Source: Altibacter sp. HG106
GTDB taxonomy: Bacteria; Bacteroidota; Bacteroidia; Flavobacteriales; Flavobacteriaceae
NCBI RefSeq assembly: GCF_028561755.1
Contig: NZ_JAQQTD010000004.1
Coordinates: 248,001 to 312,000, forward strand
Length of the DNA: 64,000 bases
Reading direction: 5' to 3'
Part shown: in pieces, positions 8,464-17,715 of the stretch
Layout: each line of letters begins with the position of its first letter
Numbering within the stretch: position 1 is the first letter of the stretch
Notes under the pieces: generated by a model
Database searches by the model: none
What the model saw: the letters and a program-made list of their open reading frames with translations, nothing else
Told to the model about the DNA's origin: nothing
Position numbers and translations under genes: made by a program

Positions 8464-9690
8464 ATGTTAGAGAAAACAGACATAGAATACGAAAAAACGG
8501 TACTGGTCGGACTCATAACCCAACAGCAGGACGAAGACAAATCGAAGGAATATCTGGATGAACTAGAGTTTTTGGCCTATACGGCCGGAGGGGAGGTATT
8601 GAATCGATTTGTTCAGAAGCGAGAGATGCCCAATCCAAAAACGTTTATCGGAAGCGGTAAAATGAAAGAAGTCGCAGAATTTGTCAATGAGAATGATGTA
8701 GGAACGGCTATTTTTGATGACGAATTGTCTCCCGCACAACAGAAGAATATCGAGAAGATTCTGCGTTGTAAGGTAATTGACAGAACCAATTTGATTTTAG
8801 ATATTTTTGCGCAGCGAGCGCAGACAAGTTATGCCCGAACCCAGGTGGAACTAGCGCAATACGAATACTTATTGCCGCGTCTGGCTGGGATGTGGACACA
8901 CTTAGAACGCCAACGCGGGGGTATTGGGATGCGCGGTCCTGGGGAAACCGAAATTGAAACGGATAGACGTATCGTGCGTGACCGAATTGCGCTTCTGAAG
9001 AAAAAGATCGAAAAGATCGATAAGCAAATGGAAGTGCAACGGGGGAATCGCGGCTCTTTGGTGCGTGTTGCGTTAGTAGGCTATACGAATGTAGGGAAAT
9101 CGACCCTTATGAACGTGCTGAGCAAAAGTGAAGTCTTTGCCGAAAATAAGTTGTTCGCAACCTTAGATACCACAGTTCGAAAGGTAGTGATTGGCAATTT
9201 GCCATTTCTTCTTTCGGATACGGTAGGGTTTATTAGAAAACTGCCAACCCAACTGGTGGAATCTTTCAAGAGTACGCTGGATGAAGTTCGAGAAGCCGAT
9301 TTGCTCTTGCATGTGGTAGATATCTCGCACCCCTCTTTTGAAGATCATATCGCTTCGGTGAATAAAATACTAGATGAAATTGAAAGCGCCGACAAACCCA
9401 CCTTGATGGTCTTTAACAAAATCGATGCCTATGAGCCGGAAATCCTGCCGGAAGACGATCTGGTTACCGAAAAGACAACGGCACACTATAGCCTAGACGA
9501 CTGGAAACGCACCTGGATGCATCGCGAGAATGCCGATGCCATCTTCATTTCCGCCTTAAATAAGGAAAATTGGGATGCTTTTCGGGAAGTGGTGTACGAA
9601 AAAGTGCGTGAAATTCATATCACAAGGTTTCCGTATAATAACTTTCTATACCCCGAATATTCTGAAACGGGCGAAAAAAAGCAACCCTAA
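8464..9690 (+). CDS. hflX: GTPase HflX
   Basis: A 408-residue ribosome-associated GTPase that splits stalled or stress-inactivated 70S ribosomes. The N-terminal HflX domain carries PKTFIGSGK and the FDDELSPAQQKN segment. A central glycine-rich GGIGMRGPGE linker and a helical segment lead to the G domain, with P-loop GYTNVGKST, G3 DTVGFI and G4 NKID. Length and domain order are normal for the family. It starts 73 bases from a divergent nuclease gene, behind its own -7 element, and ends at a strong terminator. Confidence 0.97.
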   Translation: MLEKTDIEYEKTVLVGLITQQQDEDKSKEYLDELEFLAYTAGGEVLNRFVQKREMPNPKTFIGSGKMKEVAEFVNENDVGTAIFDDELSPAQQKNIEKILRCKVIDRTNLILDIFAQRAQTSYARTQVELAQYEYLLPRLAGMWTHLERQRGGIGMRGPGETEIETDRRIVRDRIALLKKKIEKIDKQMEVQRGNRGSLVRVALVGYTNVGKSTLMNVLSKSEVFAENKLFATLDTTVRKVVIGNLPFLLSDTVGFIRKLPTQLVESFKSTLDEVREADLLLHVVDISHPSFEDHIASVNKILDEIESADKPTLMVFNKIDAYEPEILPEDDLVTEKTTAHYSLDDWKRTWMHRENADAIFISALNKENWDAFREVVYEKVREIHITRFPYNNFLYPEYSETGEKKQP

Positions 9691-9717
9691 AAAAACCCGC
9701 TGCAGGCGGGTTTTTTT
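9689..9717. terminator. Bidirectional Rho-independent terminator
   Basis: An ACCCGC / GCGGGT stem is flanked by A7 and T7 between hflX and the convergent DUF3078 gene. It can serve both. Confidence 0.85.
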
Positions 9718-9734
9718 GGAACCTATAAGGGTTG

Positions 9735-10655
9735 TTAGAATTGATATCCAACGCCAATTCCCAGGGTTTCTCTAATCTGAAAGCCTTGAATCGCATTGTC
9801 GTCGTAGATCGCTTGAAAGGTTGCGGTGGCATTAATCCATTCGTTGACCTTCATCACCAGATTTAAGGTGTAATCGATATCCACATTCTGGGGATCCTCC
9901 AGATAGTTAGAATAGAGTAATAGAATGTTTTCTAGGGTAATGTTTTGCATGATGGCAAACTTGGCATAGGCGTTGAGCGAGGCTCCAAATTCAAAGCGAG
10001 TTGTCTCGTTGGCTTCTACCCCAAAATAGCCCCCGGCATCATTGAAAGCCATGATGGCGGCAGGATCGGTTCCTACATCGGTAAACATACTATTCACAAA
10101 AATAAAACGGGCGGTTGCCGGTGCGATGTTGACCTTCAGATTATCGCTCTTCTTCCATAGCATACCAGGTCCAAATTGCAGGTATCCGGGAGACATAAAG
10201 CGCGTGGTTTCGGTACGAATATCATTCCCTTCAGCGTCCTCTCCAAATTCATATCCTTTAGCGAACTGAGTTCTGAAGTTCATAAAGAATGAATAATACC
10301 AGTTAGTTTCGTTGATTTGTCGTCCTACGATCGAATTAAATTCAAGTCGGTCATTTGTTTTTCTACTGAATTCTTCTCCTTTGATTTTTGTAATTCCGTA
10401 GTCGGCTAGAATTCGGTTGTCCCAGGTAAGTTTCCCCTTTCGATAATTAAAATCATAGGTTAGCGTTAGGTTGGCAGCATAGTTGGAAGTTCCCCCTCCT
10501 TGCCATTCTGCATTAAAGGCAGCTTGGTTAAAAACGAGTCCGATGTTTCCCGTCTTGGTCCAACCATCTTTTGGTGCTTCTTCTTCACTTCCCTCGTCTT
10601 GAGACCAGGCGAGAGACACGGTAAGCATTGCTGCTACAAATAGTATTTTCTTCAT
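9735..10655 (-). CDS. DUF3078 outer-membrane protein
   Basis: A 306-residue protein with signal peptide MKKILFVAAMLTVSLAWSQ, then an acidic linker and an all-beta body. Its GWTKTGNIGLVFNQAAFNAEW opening segment is typical of the Bacteroidota DUF3078 family, thought to form an outer-membrane barrel. It ends in the aromatic strand GIGVGYQF. The start at 10655 was chosen because it begins the signal peptide; the frame continues upstream without one. It lies 73 bases after DUF2480 and has its own -7 element, so it may be transcribed separately from the suf operon as well as with it. No biochemical role is known. Confidence 0.85.
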   Translation of the reverse strand: MKKILFVAAMLTVSLAWSQDEGSEEEAPKDGWTKTGNIGLVFNQAAFNAEWQGGGTSNYAANLTLTYDFNYRKGKLTWDNRILADYGITKIKGEEFSRKTNDRLEFNSIVGRQINETNWYYSFFMNFRTQFAKGYEFGEDAEGNDIRTETTRFMSPGYLQFGPGMLWKKSDNLKVNIAPATARFIFVNSMFTDVGTDPAAIMAFNDAGGYFGVEANETTRFEFGASLNAYAKFAIMQNITLENILLLYSNYLEDPQNVDIDYTLNLVMKVNEWINATATFQAIYDDNAIQGFQIRETLGIGVGYQF

Positions 10656-10681
10656 GAGATGAGGATTATGGTTTGTTTCCA

Positions 10682-10689
10682 CAAAGTTA
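10682..10689 (-). promoter_or_regulatory. Putative -7 element for the DUF3078 gene
   Basis: The minus strand reads TAACTTTG, an exact TAnnTTTG match, 26 bases upstream of the DUF3078 start codon. It suggests independent transcription at the end of the suf cluster. Confidence 0.45.
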
Positions 10690-10728
10690 GGGCACTCCTT
10701 TAAAATAGGCGTAAATTCGGGGGAAATT

Positions 10729-11235
10729 TTACTTGTTTTTGAATAGCGGAACCGAAGAACAAGCTTCTCCATACATCACACTTTTCGCTACCGTCTGAAT
10801 TTTTTGAGCGATCCAGATATAGGCGTTTTCGGGAACCGGTTTGTGTGCACAGCCCTTGATGATCACGGGCTTGTCTTGAAAGTCGGATACGTCCATAGCG
10901 TCAATCAACTCCGCATACAAAATGGTTTCTAAGGTTTCTAAAGTTCCTACCACGGTCTTTTCTGCGTAGGGTTGAAGGTAGGTTGCGATAAGCATGTAGG
11001 CCCAGGCCGGTACGATGGCATCGGTAGTACAATGGAGCGCCACAAAATGACCTTTGTATTGACTCCAGTCGTATTCTTTGAGTGCGGTTCTGAAGGGCTT
11101 TTCTTGTAAAACGATTCCCTCCAGCAACCAGGGAGAAATATCGAGAATGCTTCTGGGGCCTTCCGGATAGAAATCCTCCAGATTGAAGGTTACCAACTTA
11201 CTATTGGCGACACGATTTACAATTTCACTTTCCAT
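10729..11235 (-). CDS. DUF2480 family protein
   Basis: A 168-residue soluble protein beginning MESEIVNRVANSKL. The start at 11235 overlaps the stop codon of the SufT-like gene by one base (TAATG), which indicates translational coupling; the longer frame starting at 11289 would overlap that gene much further. Visible family features are DISPWLLEG, a central ALHCTTDAIVPAWAYM, and CAHKPVPENAY with conserved Cys and His. It is the last gene of the suf cluster proper. The position suggests a role linked to Fe-S assembly or target maturation, but no function is established. Confidence 0.85.
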   Translation of the reverse strand: MESEIVNRVANSKLVTFNLEDFYPEGPRSILDISPWLLEGIVLQEKPFRTALKEYDWSQYKGHFVALHCTTDAIVPAWAYMLIATYLQPYAEKTVVGTLETLETILYAELIDAMDVSDFQDKPVIIKGCAHKPVPENAYIWIAQKIQTVAKSVMYGEACSSVPLFKNK

Positions 11236-11567
11236 TACAACATTCCGAGTTCTAATTTCGCTTCTTCGCTCATGAGATCTTGTGTCCATGGCGGATCAAA
11301 GGTGATTTCCACCTCGGCATCTTTCACCATTTTGATACTTTTCACCTTGTCTTCCACTTCTGCGGGCAGGCTTTCTGCCACCGGACAGTTGGGTGTGGTA
11401 AGGGTCATTAGAATCTTTACTTCCTGTTCTTCATTTACAAGTACGTCATATATGAGTCCGAGTTCATATATATCCACCGGAATTTCGGGATCGTATATGG
11501 TCTTCAGCACTTTTACAATTTTCTCACCAAGTTCTTGGGTGTCTATTGAGGTTGTCGTCTCACTCAT
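11235..11567 (-). CDS. SufT-like MIP18/DUF59 Fe-S assembly protein
   Basis: A 110-residue MIP18-family (DUF59) protein. The core YDPEIPVDIYELGLIY and the TTPNCP segment with the conserved cysteine are present, with a C-terminal DPPWTQDLMSEEAK typical of SufT-type members. These proteins help insert Fe-S clusters into client proteins. It lies 9 bases after sufE and overlaps the next start by one base. Length matches the single-domain family. Confidence 0.92.
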   Translation of the reverse strand: MSETTTSIDTQELGEKIVKVLKTIYDPEIPVDIYELGLIYDVLVNEEQEVKILMTLTTPNCPVAESLPAEVEDKVKSIKMVKDAEVEITFDPPWTQDLMSEEAKLELGML

Positions 11568-11576
11568 AACATTCCA

Positions 11577-12005
11577 TTATTGTTCGTTCATCTGTGTTTC
11601 AAACGCAAGGGCGTACAATTTCATTTGTTTGATCATAGCCACCAATCCGTTAGCTCTGGTTGGAGAGAGGTGCTCTTTGAGTCCGATTTCATCTATAAAG
11701 TCAGTTTTAGCCTGGACCACCGCTTCCGGAGGCTGCATTGAAAACACACGGATGAGGATGGCAATGATCCCTTTAGTAATTACGGCATCACTATCGGCGG
11801 TGAAGACCACACGGTCATCGTTCAATTGGGCATGCAGCCAAACTTTACTTTGGCACCCTTTGATCAGTTTGTCCTCTGTTTTTTCCGAAGCATCAATCAA
11901 GGGAAGGGTTTTGCCCATTTCAATGAGATGTTGGTATTTATCCATCCAGTCATCAAATAGACTAAATTCCGCTACGATTTCTTGTTGTTTTTTGGAAATG
12001 CTCAT
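11577..12005 (-). CDS. sufE: Cysteine desulfuration protein SufE
   Basis: A 142-residue sulfur acceptor that takes persulfide sulfur from SufS and passes it to the SufBCD scaffold. The acceptor C51 lies in KGCQSKVWLH, at the same residue number as in the well-studied enterobacterial protein. Its start is 3 bases after the stop of the META-domain lipoprotein gene, so the two are almost certainly co-transcribed. Confidence 0.95.
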   Translation of the reverse strand: MSISKKQQEIVAEFSLFDDWMDKYQHLIEMGKTLPLIDASEKTEDKLIKGCQSKVWLHAQLNDDRVVFTADSDAVITKGIIAILIRVFSMQPPEAVVQAKTDFIDEIGLKEHLSPTRANGLVAMIKQMKLYALAFETQMNEQ

Positions 12006-12008
12006 AGG

Positions 12009-12449
12009 CTATTGTTCGCTATTACTTTGTTTGGTCGCTTGCAGTAGGACACTGCGATCATTTTTCGAGTATAATGTAAGTACCTTTTCCTGCAGTCCGT
12101 AAGATCCTGTGTCGCGTAAGGCGTTCAAGTAAGCGTTTTCCTCGGTCATTATGCCCTCTCCACAGGCTTTTTCGGTTACCGCCAAATCTGCAAACGAAAG
12201 CGAGTACAAATCTAGTGTATAGTCGCCAAAGAAGCTATTGCATCCGGTGTTTCCACGCACGGACGTATCTAAGGGCGCGAAAGTAATATTCATGGGATTT
12301 CCCAAATTATTTACCGTCCTTCCGTTGATAGCAGTGATGTTATAGGTTCCGGAAAGTTGGACATTTCCAGCCGCATCGATTACCTTTTTGGTTTCATCAC
12401 AACCCACAAAGAGCAGCGTGCATGCGAGTAATAAAAGAATATTTTTCAT
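12009..12449 (-). CDS. META-domain (HslJ-like) lipoprotein
   Basis: A 146-residue lipoprotein with a signal peptide ending at C17 (LLFVGC) and then one META domain. That domain carries INGRTVN, a GNTGCNSFFGDY motif and the MTEENAYLNAL segment typical of HslJ-like proteins, which are linked to stress or antibiotic tolerance. It sits between sufS and sufE, with 69 bases on the sufS side and 3 bases on the sufE side. An envelope lipoprotein inside a cytosolic Fe-S operon is unexpected. Its link to Fe-S assembly is unknown. Confidence 0.85.
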   Translation of the reverse strand: MKNILLLLACTLLFVGCDETKKVIDAAGNVQLSGTYNITAINGRTVNNLGNPMNITFAPLDTSVRGNTGCNSFFGDYTLDLYSLSFADLAVTEKACGEGIMTEENAYLNALRDTGSYGLQEKVLTLYSKNDRSVLLQATKQSNSEQ

Positions 12450-12518
12450 AGTGTGTTGTTCCTATTGATTTGTATTCCGAAGATACTACAACTTTCCTGC
12501 AAAAGTGATAAAACTCTG

Positions 12519-13736
12519 TTAACTAAGCATCATCTGAGCTTTTCGAACCCCATTGACCAGCGCATCGATTTCTTCTTTGGTATTGTAAAAAGCAAAGGAT
12601 GCCCGCACCGTTCCCGGAATGTTGAAATACTGCATCACGGGTTGTGCGCAGTGGTGTCCTGTTCTCACCGCGATACCCATCTGGTCTAAGATTGTTCCAA
12701 TATCATAAGGATGTATCTCTCCTACATTAAAAGAAATTACCGACGTCTTGTCGGGTCCGGTACCGTAAATTTTCATGCCCTCAATAGTACCCAACTCTTG
12801 GGTGGCATAGGCTAAAAGTTCGGCCTCGTATTGCGCAATGGCGTCGAGTCCGATGTGTTGCAGATAATCAATAGCCGCTCCAAAGGCAATACCCCCTGCG
12901 ATATTAGGAGTTCCCGCTTCAAATTTATGCGGAAGTTCGGCATAGGTTGTTTTTTCAAAAGTCACTTCGCTAATCATTTCTCCACCTCCTTGATACGGTG
13001 GTAGCTTTTCAAGCCATGATTCCTTTCCGTATAACATTCCGATACCCGTAGGGCCACACATTTTGTGGGCAGAGGTCACATAAAAATCAACATTCAACGC
13101 CTGGAGATCGGGCTGTAAATGAGAACACGCCTGCGCCCCATCCACAAGCACAGCTGCACCCACCTGATGGGCTTTTTGTATAATCTCTTCAATGGGATTA
13201 ATAGTACCCAGGGCATTGGATATGTGGTTTACGAAGACCAATTTGGTTTTGGAACTTAGTACGTTCTTTAATTGATCCATCGCTAAGGTTCCTTCCGCAT
13301 TCATAGGTAGTACCTCTAAGCGAGCGCCTGTTCGTTCGCACAACATCTGCCAGGGTACAATATTACTGTGGTGTTCAAGGGCCGATACGAGCACTTCATC
13401 ACCCGCCTCAAGCAAGTTTGAAAAACCCTGAGCTACTAAATTGATGCCATGGGTGGTACCTGAAGTAAAGATAACTTCGTGCTTTTTGGCAATATTAAAA
13501 TGCTTCTGAATTTTAATTCGGGCCTGTTCAAAGGCATCTGTGGCCTCCTGAGAAAGGCTGTGAACGCCACGGTGGATATTCGCATTGTATCGAGAATAGT
13601 ACTCAACAATGCTATCGATGACTGCCTGTGGCTTTTGGGATGTCGCTGCATTGTCCAGATACACCAGAGGTTTTCCATTTACCTGACGATGCAGTATGGG
13701 GAAATCGGCTCGAATAGCGGCAACATCAAACGGCAT
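12519..13736 (-). CDS. sufS: Cysteine desulfurase SufS
   Basis: A 405-residue PLP enzyme that releases sulfur from L-cysteine as a protein-bound persulfide. The PLP lysine is K225 in TSAHKMCGPTG, and the catalytic C363 lies in RTGHHCAQPVM, as in group II desulfurases. The N-terminal YLDNAATSQKP and EHHSNIVPW motifs are also present. Its start is 17 bases after sufD. It delivers sulfur to SufE, encoded two genes downstream. Confidence 0.97.
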   Translation of the reverse strand: MPFDVAAIRADFPILHRQVNGKPLVYLDNAATSQKPQAVIDSIVEYYSRYNANIHRGVHSLSQEATDAFEQARIKIQKHFNIAKKHEVIFTSGTTHGINLVAQGFSNLLEAGDEVLVSALEHHSNIVPWQMLCERTGARLEVLPMNAEGTLAMDQLKNVLSSKTKLVFVNHISNALGTINPIEEIIQKAHQVGAAVLVDGAQACSHLQPDLQALNVDFYVTSAHKMCGPTGIGMLYGKESWLEKLPPYQGGGEMISEVTFEKTTYAELPHKFEAGTPNIAGGIAFGAAIDYLQHIGLDAIAQYEAELLAYATQELGTIEGMKIYGTGPDKTSVISFNVGEIHPYDIGTILDQMGIAVRTGHHCAQPVMQYFNIPGTVRASFAFYNTKEEIDALVNGVRKAQMMLS

Positions 13737-13753
13737 TTATTATTTTTTTTGAA

Positions 13754-15067
13754 TTAAATCTGAAATCCCAGGCTTACCCCGATCTTCGCAGCAATTTGTT
13801 TGTTGATGCGGGTTTTCAATTCAGGAATGGAAACACTTTCCAAGACATTATTGGCAAAAGCATACATTAACAAAGCGCGGGCTTCTTTCTCTGCGATTCC
13901 GCGAGAGCGTAAATAGAACAGCGCTTCTTTGTCTAATTGCCCAATCGTACATCCATGCGAACACTTGACGTCATCGGCGAAAATTTCCAATTGCGGTTTT
14001 GCATTGATGGTTGCCTTATCGTGCATTAAGATGTTATTGTTCTGCTGAAAGGCATCGATCTTTTGGGCGATCTTATCCACATAAACCTTTCCGTTGAAAA
14101 CACCGGTTGAGGTATCGGCATAGATTCCTTTATAATCTTGATGGCTCTCACAATTGGGCTGTGTATGGTGCACCAAGGTATTGTGATCAACGTGTTGTTT
14201 GTTTTCTAATATCGTAATTCCTTTAAGGGTCGATTCGCATCGTTCTCCCTTCTGAATAAACTGCAAATTATTGCGAGTGATATCGCCACCCAGTGAAAAG
14301 GTATGTACTTTACAATGACTCTGCGTTTCCTGAGCGATGTAGGTAGAATCTATCAAGGAAGCGGTAGGAGCGTCATTTTGAATTTTATAGTAATCGACAA
14401 TAGCGCGTTTTTCAGCGAAAATTTCCGTTACACTATTGGTCAACACCGGATTCGATGATAAGCTTTGGTGACGTTCAATGATCTGCACATGAGCGTTCTC
14501 ACCAACCACAACTAGGTTGCGCGGTTGTACCATAAGAGCGGCTTCCGATCCGGTAGCGAAATTGATAATCTCAATGGGCTTTTTCGCTTCTTTGTGCTTC
14601 GGAATGTAAATATAAGCACCTTCCTTTGCGAAGGCCGTGTTGAGAGCTGTTAAACTTTCCTGCTTCGCTACCTTATTGAAATAGGCTTCAATGACGGGCT
14701 TGTACTTAGGCTTGCTTAACGCAGAAGACAGTAAACAAACATCTACCATATCGTGGGTCGTTTCCGAAAGAAACGCACTATACACACCATCTACAAAAAC
14801 AATCTTGTAGGTGTCGACATCATTCAAAAAGTAGTCTTTCACCTGCTGGAAGTCGATGCTATTGTCCGGTGATGGAAAGATGCTATAATCTGGTTTCAGC
14901 ACTTTCGCAAGCGAGGTATATTTCCAGGCCTCCTCTTTTTTTGTGGGAAATCCGGTTTCCTGAAATTGTTTGATCGCATCGGTACGAAGGTCATGAATGG
15001 GAGAGTCTGCTTCCAAATGATCTTCGAAGGCCAAATACGATGACAATAATTTATCCTTTAAACTCAT
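13754..15067 (-). CDS. sufD: Fe-S assembly protein SufD
   Basis: A 437-residue subunit of the SufBC2D scaffold. The N-terminal helix region contains KKEEAWKYTSL. The beta-helix body follows, and the C-terminal FADDVKCSHGCTIGQLD is the family signature. It pairs with SufB (16246-17694) and SufC (15090-15839), and lies 22 bases after sufC. Confidence 0.96.
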   Translation of the reverse strand: MSLKDKLLSSYLAFEDHLEADSPIHDLRTDAIKQFQETGFPTKKEEAWKYTSLAKVLKPDYSIFPSPDNSIDFQQVKDYFLNDVDTYKIVFVDGVYSAFLSETTHDMVDVCLLSSALSKPKYKPVIEAYFNKVAKQESLTALNTAFAKEGAYIYIPKHKEAKKPIEIINFATGSEAALMVQPRNLVVVGENAHVQIIERHQSLSSNPVLTNSVTEIFAEKRAIVDYYKIQNDAPTASLIDSTYIAQETQSHCKVHTFSLGGDITRNNLQFIQKGERCESTLKGITILENKQHVDHNTLVHHTQPNCESHQDYKGIYADTSTGVFNGKVYVDKIAQKIDAFQQNNNILMHDKATINAKPQLEIFADDVKCSHGCTIGQLDKEALFYLRSRGIAEKEARALLMYAFANNVLESVSIPELKTRINKQIAAKIGVSLGFQI

Positions 15068-15089
15068 GTTGCAATTTTTTGAATTCGAC

Positions 15090-15839
15090 TTATACCAATT
15101 CTTCCTTGATCCAGTCGTATCCTTTTTCCTCTAGCTTATAGGCTAGCTCTTTTCCTCCTGATTTCACAATTTTTCCGCCCATAAGCACATGCACATAATC
15201 GGGTACAATGTACTCCAACAATCGCTGGTAGTGTGTGATCACCACCACGGCATTGTCTTTACTTTTCAATCGGTTTACGCCGTTGGCCACCACCTTCAGA
15301 GCGTCAATGTCCAGACCTGAGTCGGTTTCATCAAGAATCGCCAACTTGGGCTCCATCATCGCCATTTGAAAGATCTCGTTTCGTTTCTTTTCTCCCCCAC
15401 TAAATCCTTCGTTAAGCGATCGTGATAGGAATTTGCGATCAATTTCCAACAAATCGGCTTTCTCGCGAATCTTTTTCAGCATTTCACCTGCCGGCATATC
15501 CTCCAACCCTTGTGCTTTTCGGGTTTCGTTGATAGCGGTTTTGATAAAATTCGTCACGGTCACCCCTGGAATTTCAATAGGATATTGAAACGACAGGAAC
15601 AGCCCTTTATGAGCGCGCTCTTCCGGGTCTAATTCGGTGATATCCTCTCCTTGAAAATCTAATTCGCCTTCGGTTACTTCAAACTCTTCCTTTCCGGCAA
15701 TTACAGAAGCCAAGGTGCTTTTTCCAGAGCCGTTCGGGCCCATAATGGCATGAACTTCTCCGGGATTGACATCGAGATCGATTCCTTTTAAAATTTCTTT
15801 ATTAGAGACTCCGGCATGGAGATTTTTGATATGTAACAT
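15090..15839 (-). CDS. sufC: Fe-S assembly ATPase SufC
   Basis: A 249-residue ABC-type ATPase of the SufBC2D complex. Walker A is GPNGSGKST, the ABC signature region is FSGGEKKRNE, and Walker B is LAILDETDSGLD, where the DETDSGLD form is characteristic of SufC. The gene begins two bases after the stop of a small lipoprotein gene. Confidence 0.97.
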   Translation of the reverse strand: MLHIKNLHAGVSNKEILKGIDLDVNPGEVHAIMGPNGSGKSTLASVIAGKEEFEVTEGELDFQGEDITELDPEERAHKGLFLSFQYPIEIPGVTVTNFIKTAINETRKAQGLEDMPAGEMLKKIREKADLLEIDRKFLSRSLNEGFSGGEKKRNEIFQMAMMEPKLAILDETDSGLDIDALKVVANGVNRLKSKDNAVVVITHYQRLLEYIVPDYVHVLMGGKIVKSGGKELAYKLEEKGYDWIKEELV

Positions 15840-15841
15840 AG

Positions 15842-16234
15842 CTAATTTTTAGTGTCTTTAATTTTTATGTCGGCTGCGGAAGGTTTCTCGCTAACGTGCA
15901 AGATTTCAGTAATACTCACTAGCTGCTCCCAGCCTTCACCCGTTTCTTGTCGTGCGGGGTTTTCTTTTAATACGCCCGTCACAATCACAGGAACCATATC
16001 ATAGGGCTCCGATTTTATATTCTCTACACGGTCGGCAAGTTGCATGGCCATTTCGTTCAGCTCCACTCCGTAGATAAAATCACTGCCATTCAACACAGCA
16101 GCATTGTCTACGTAAATGAATTCTCCCCGAAACGTTTCCACGTTTTCGGTCGTCACTGTTTCGCTTTCTTCCGCTTGATTCTTACAGGCGATGAACGAGC
16201 CCATGAGGCATACTAGTACTAAAAGTCGTTTCAT
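15842..16234 (-). CDS. Small lipoprotein between sufB and sufC
   Basis: A 130-residue protein with a lipoprotein signal (C17 in GSFIAC), an acidic/Thr-rich linker, and a compact domain with RGEFIYVDNAAVL, FIYGVELNEMA and VPVIVTGVLKENPA. The beta-strand pattern could be an OB-like fold such as the C-terminal domain of NlpE, but this is a guess from pattern only. Spacing is 11 bases after sufB and 2 bases before sufC, so it must be translated with them. Its presence inside the core suf genes is unusual and its function is unknown. Confidence 0.75.
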   Translation of the reverse strand: MKRLLVLVCLMGSFIACKNQAEESETVTTENVETFRGEFIYVDNAAVLNGSDFIYGVELNEMAMQLADRVENIKSEPYDMVPVIVTGVLKENPARQETGEGWEQLVSITEILHVSEKPSAADIKIKDTKN

Positions 16235-16245
16235 GATGTTTCTTC

Positions 16246-17694
16246 TTATCCAACAGAGCCTTCAAGGCTGATTTCTAATAATTTTTGTGCTTCCACGGCA
16301 AATTCCATCGGCAATTTGTTGAGTACTTCTTTGCTGAACCCATTGACGATGAGCGCAATGGCTTTTTCGGTATCGATACCACGTTGATTGCAATAGAAAA
16401 TTTGGTCTTCCCCAATTTTACTGGTGGTGGCTTCGTGTTCTATTTGCGCCGATTTGTTACTTGTTTCGATGTACGGAAAGGTATGCGCGCCACATTCGTT
16501 CCCCATCAAAAGCGAATCACACTGAGAGAAATTTCGGGCGTTGTCCGCACGCGAATTGATCTTTACCAAACCGCGATAGCTGTTTTGTGATTTTCCGGCT
16601 GAGATTCCTTTCGAGATGATCGTACTTCGGGTGTTCTTGCCAAGATGGATCATTTTCGTTCCGGTATCGGCCTGCTGATAGTTATTTGTAACAGCAATCG
16701 AATAAAATTCTCCAATGGAATGATCTCCTTTCAGAATACAACTGGGATATTTCCAGGTTACTGCACTTCCTGTTTCCACCTGGGTCCAGGAAATCTTGGA
16801 ATTGGTTTCACAAAGTCCGCGTTTCGTTACAAAATTATAGACGCCTCCCTTCCCGTCTTTATTGCCGGGAAACCAGTTTTGTACGGTCGAATATTTTATC
16901 TCGGCATCATCTAACGCGATCAGCTCAACCACGGCCGCGTGCAATTGGTTTTCATCACGCATAGGTGCTGTACAGCCTTCCAGGTAGCTCACATAGCTTG
17001 ATTCGTCGGCAATGACCAAAGTACGCTCAAACTGCCCGGTTCCGGCTTGATTGATTCGGAAGTAGGTAGAGAGCTCCATCGGACATTTAACGCCTTTTGG
17101 GATATAACAAAACGAACCATCACTAAATACCGCGCTGTTCAGCGCCGCGTAGAAGTTGTCGGTACGGGGTACCACTGTTCCAATGTATTTCTTTACCAGT
17201 TCGGGATGCTCTTTAATGGCTTCGGAAATGGAGCAGAAGATAATTCCTTTTTCGGCCAGCGTTTTTTTGAAGGTAGTAGCCACAGAAACCGAATCCATGA
17301 CAATATCTACAGCAACACCAGCCAGTTTCTTTTGCTCGTCTATTGAGATCCCCAGCTTGTTGAAGGTTTCCAACAATTCAGGATCTACCTCGTCTAAGCT
17401 CTCGTATTTGGGTTTTTTTGAGGGCGCCGAATAATACGAAATGTTTTGGAAGTCTGGCTTTTCATAGTGAACGTTCGCCCAATCGGGCTCTTCCATGTCT
17501 TGCCATTGGCGGAAGGCTTCCAAACGCCACTCGGTCATCCATTCAGGCTCCTCTTTCTTTTTCGAAATAGCACGAACGATGTCTTCGTTGAGTCCTACCG
17601 GAAAGGTATCCGACTCAATATCGGTGTAGAATCCGTACTCGTATTCTTTCGTTTCAAGCTCTTTTTTTAAATCGTCTTCGGTAAACTTACCCAT
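16246..17694 (-). CDS. sufB: Fe-S assembly scaffold SufB
   Basis: A 482-residue scaffold subunit on which clusters are built. Family features include [18 protein letters not shown], the cysteine-bearing LEGCTAPM, and the C-terminal segment ending in the [16 protein letters not shown] motif. Length is normal for SufB. It starts 21 bases after sufA and is the second gene of the operon. Confidence 0.97.
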   Translation of the reverse strand: MGKFTEDDLKKELETKEYEYGFYTDIESDTFPVGLNEDIVRAISKKKEEPEWMTEWRLEAFRQWQDMEEPDWANVHYEKPDFQNISYYSAPSKKPKYESLDEVDPELLETFNKLGISIDEQKKLAGVAVDIVMDSVSVATTFKKTLAEKGIIFCSISEAIKEHPELVKKYIGTVVPRTDNFYAALNSAVFSDGSFCYIPKGVKCPMELSTYFRINQAGTGQFERTLVIADESSYVSYLEGCTAPMRDENQLHAAVVELIALDDAEIKYSTVQNWFPGNKDGKGGVYNFVTKRGLCETNSKISWTQVETGSAVTWKYPSCILKGDHSIGEFYSIAVTNNYQQADTGTKMIHLGKNTRSTIISKGISAGKSQNSYRGLVKINSRADNARNFSQCDSLLMGNECGAHTFPYIETSNKSAQIEHEATTSKIGEDQIFYCNQRGIDTEKAIALIVNGFSKEVLNKLPMEFAVEAQKLLEISLEGSVG

Positions 17695-17715
17695 ATCGTC
17701 GTTTTCAGCAATTAA

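Noticed and set aside
8391-8540. A 50-codon N-terminal extension of the second EEP protein
   Set aside because: It overlaps the divergent hflX gene, holds no signal peptide and shows no similarity to the paralogue.
11272-12102. A 276-residue open frame on + opposite sufE, the SufT-like gene and the META gene
   Set aside because: It is Ser/Thr/Ile-rich with no motif, and is fully antisense to three well-recognised genes; it is a shadow frame.
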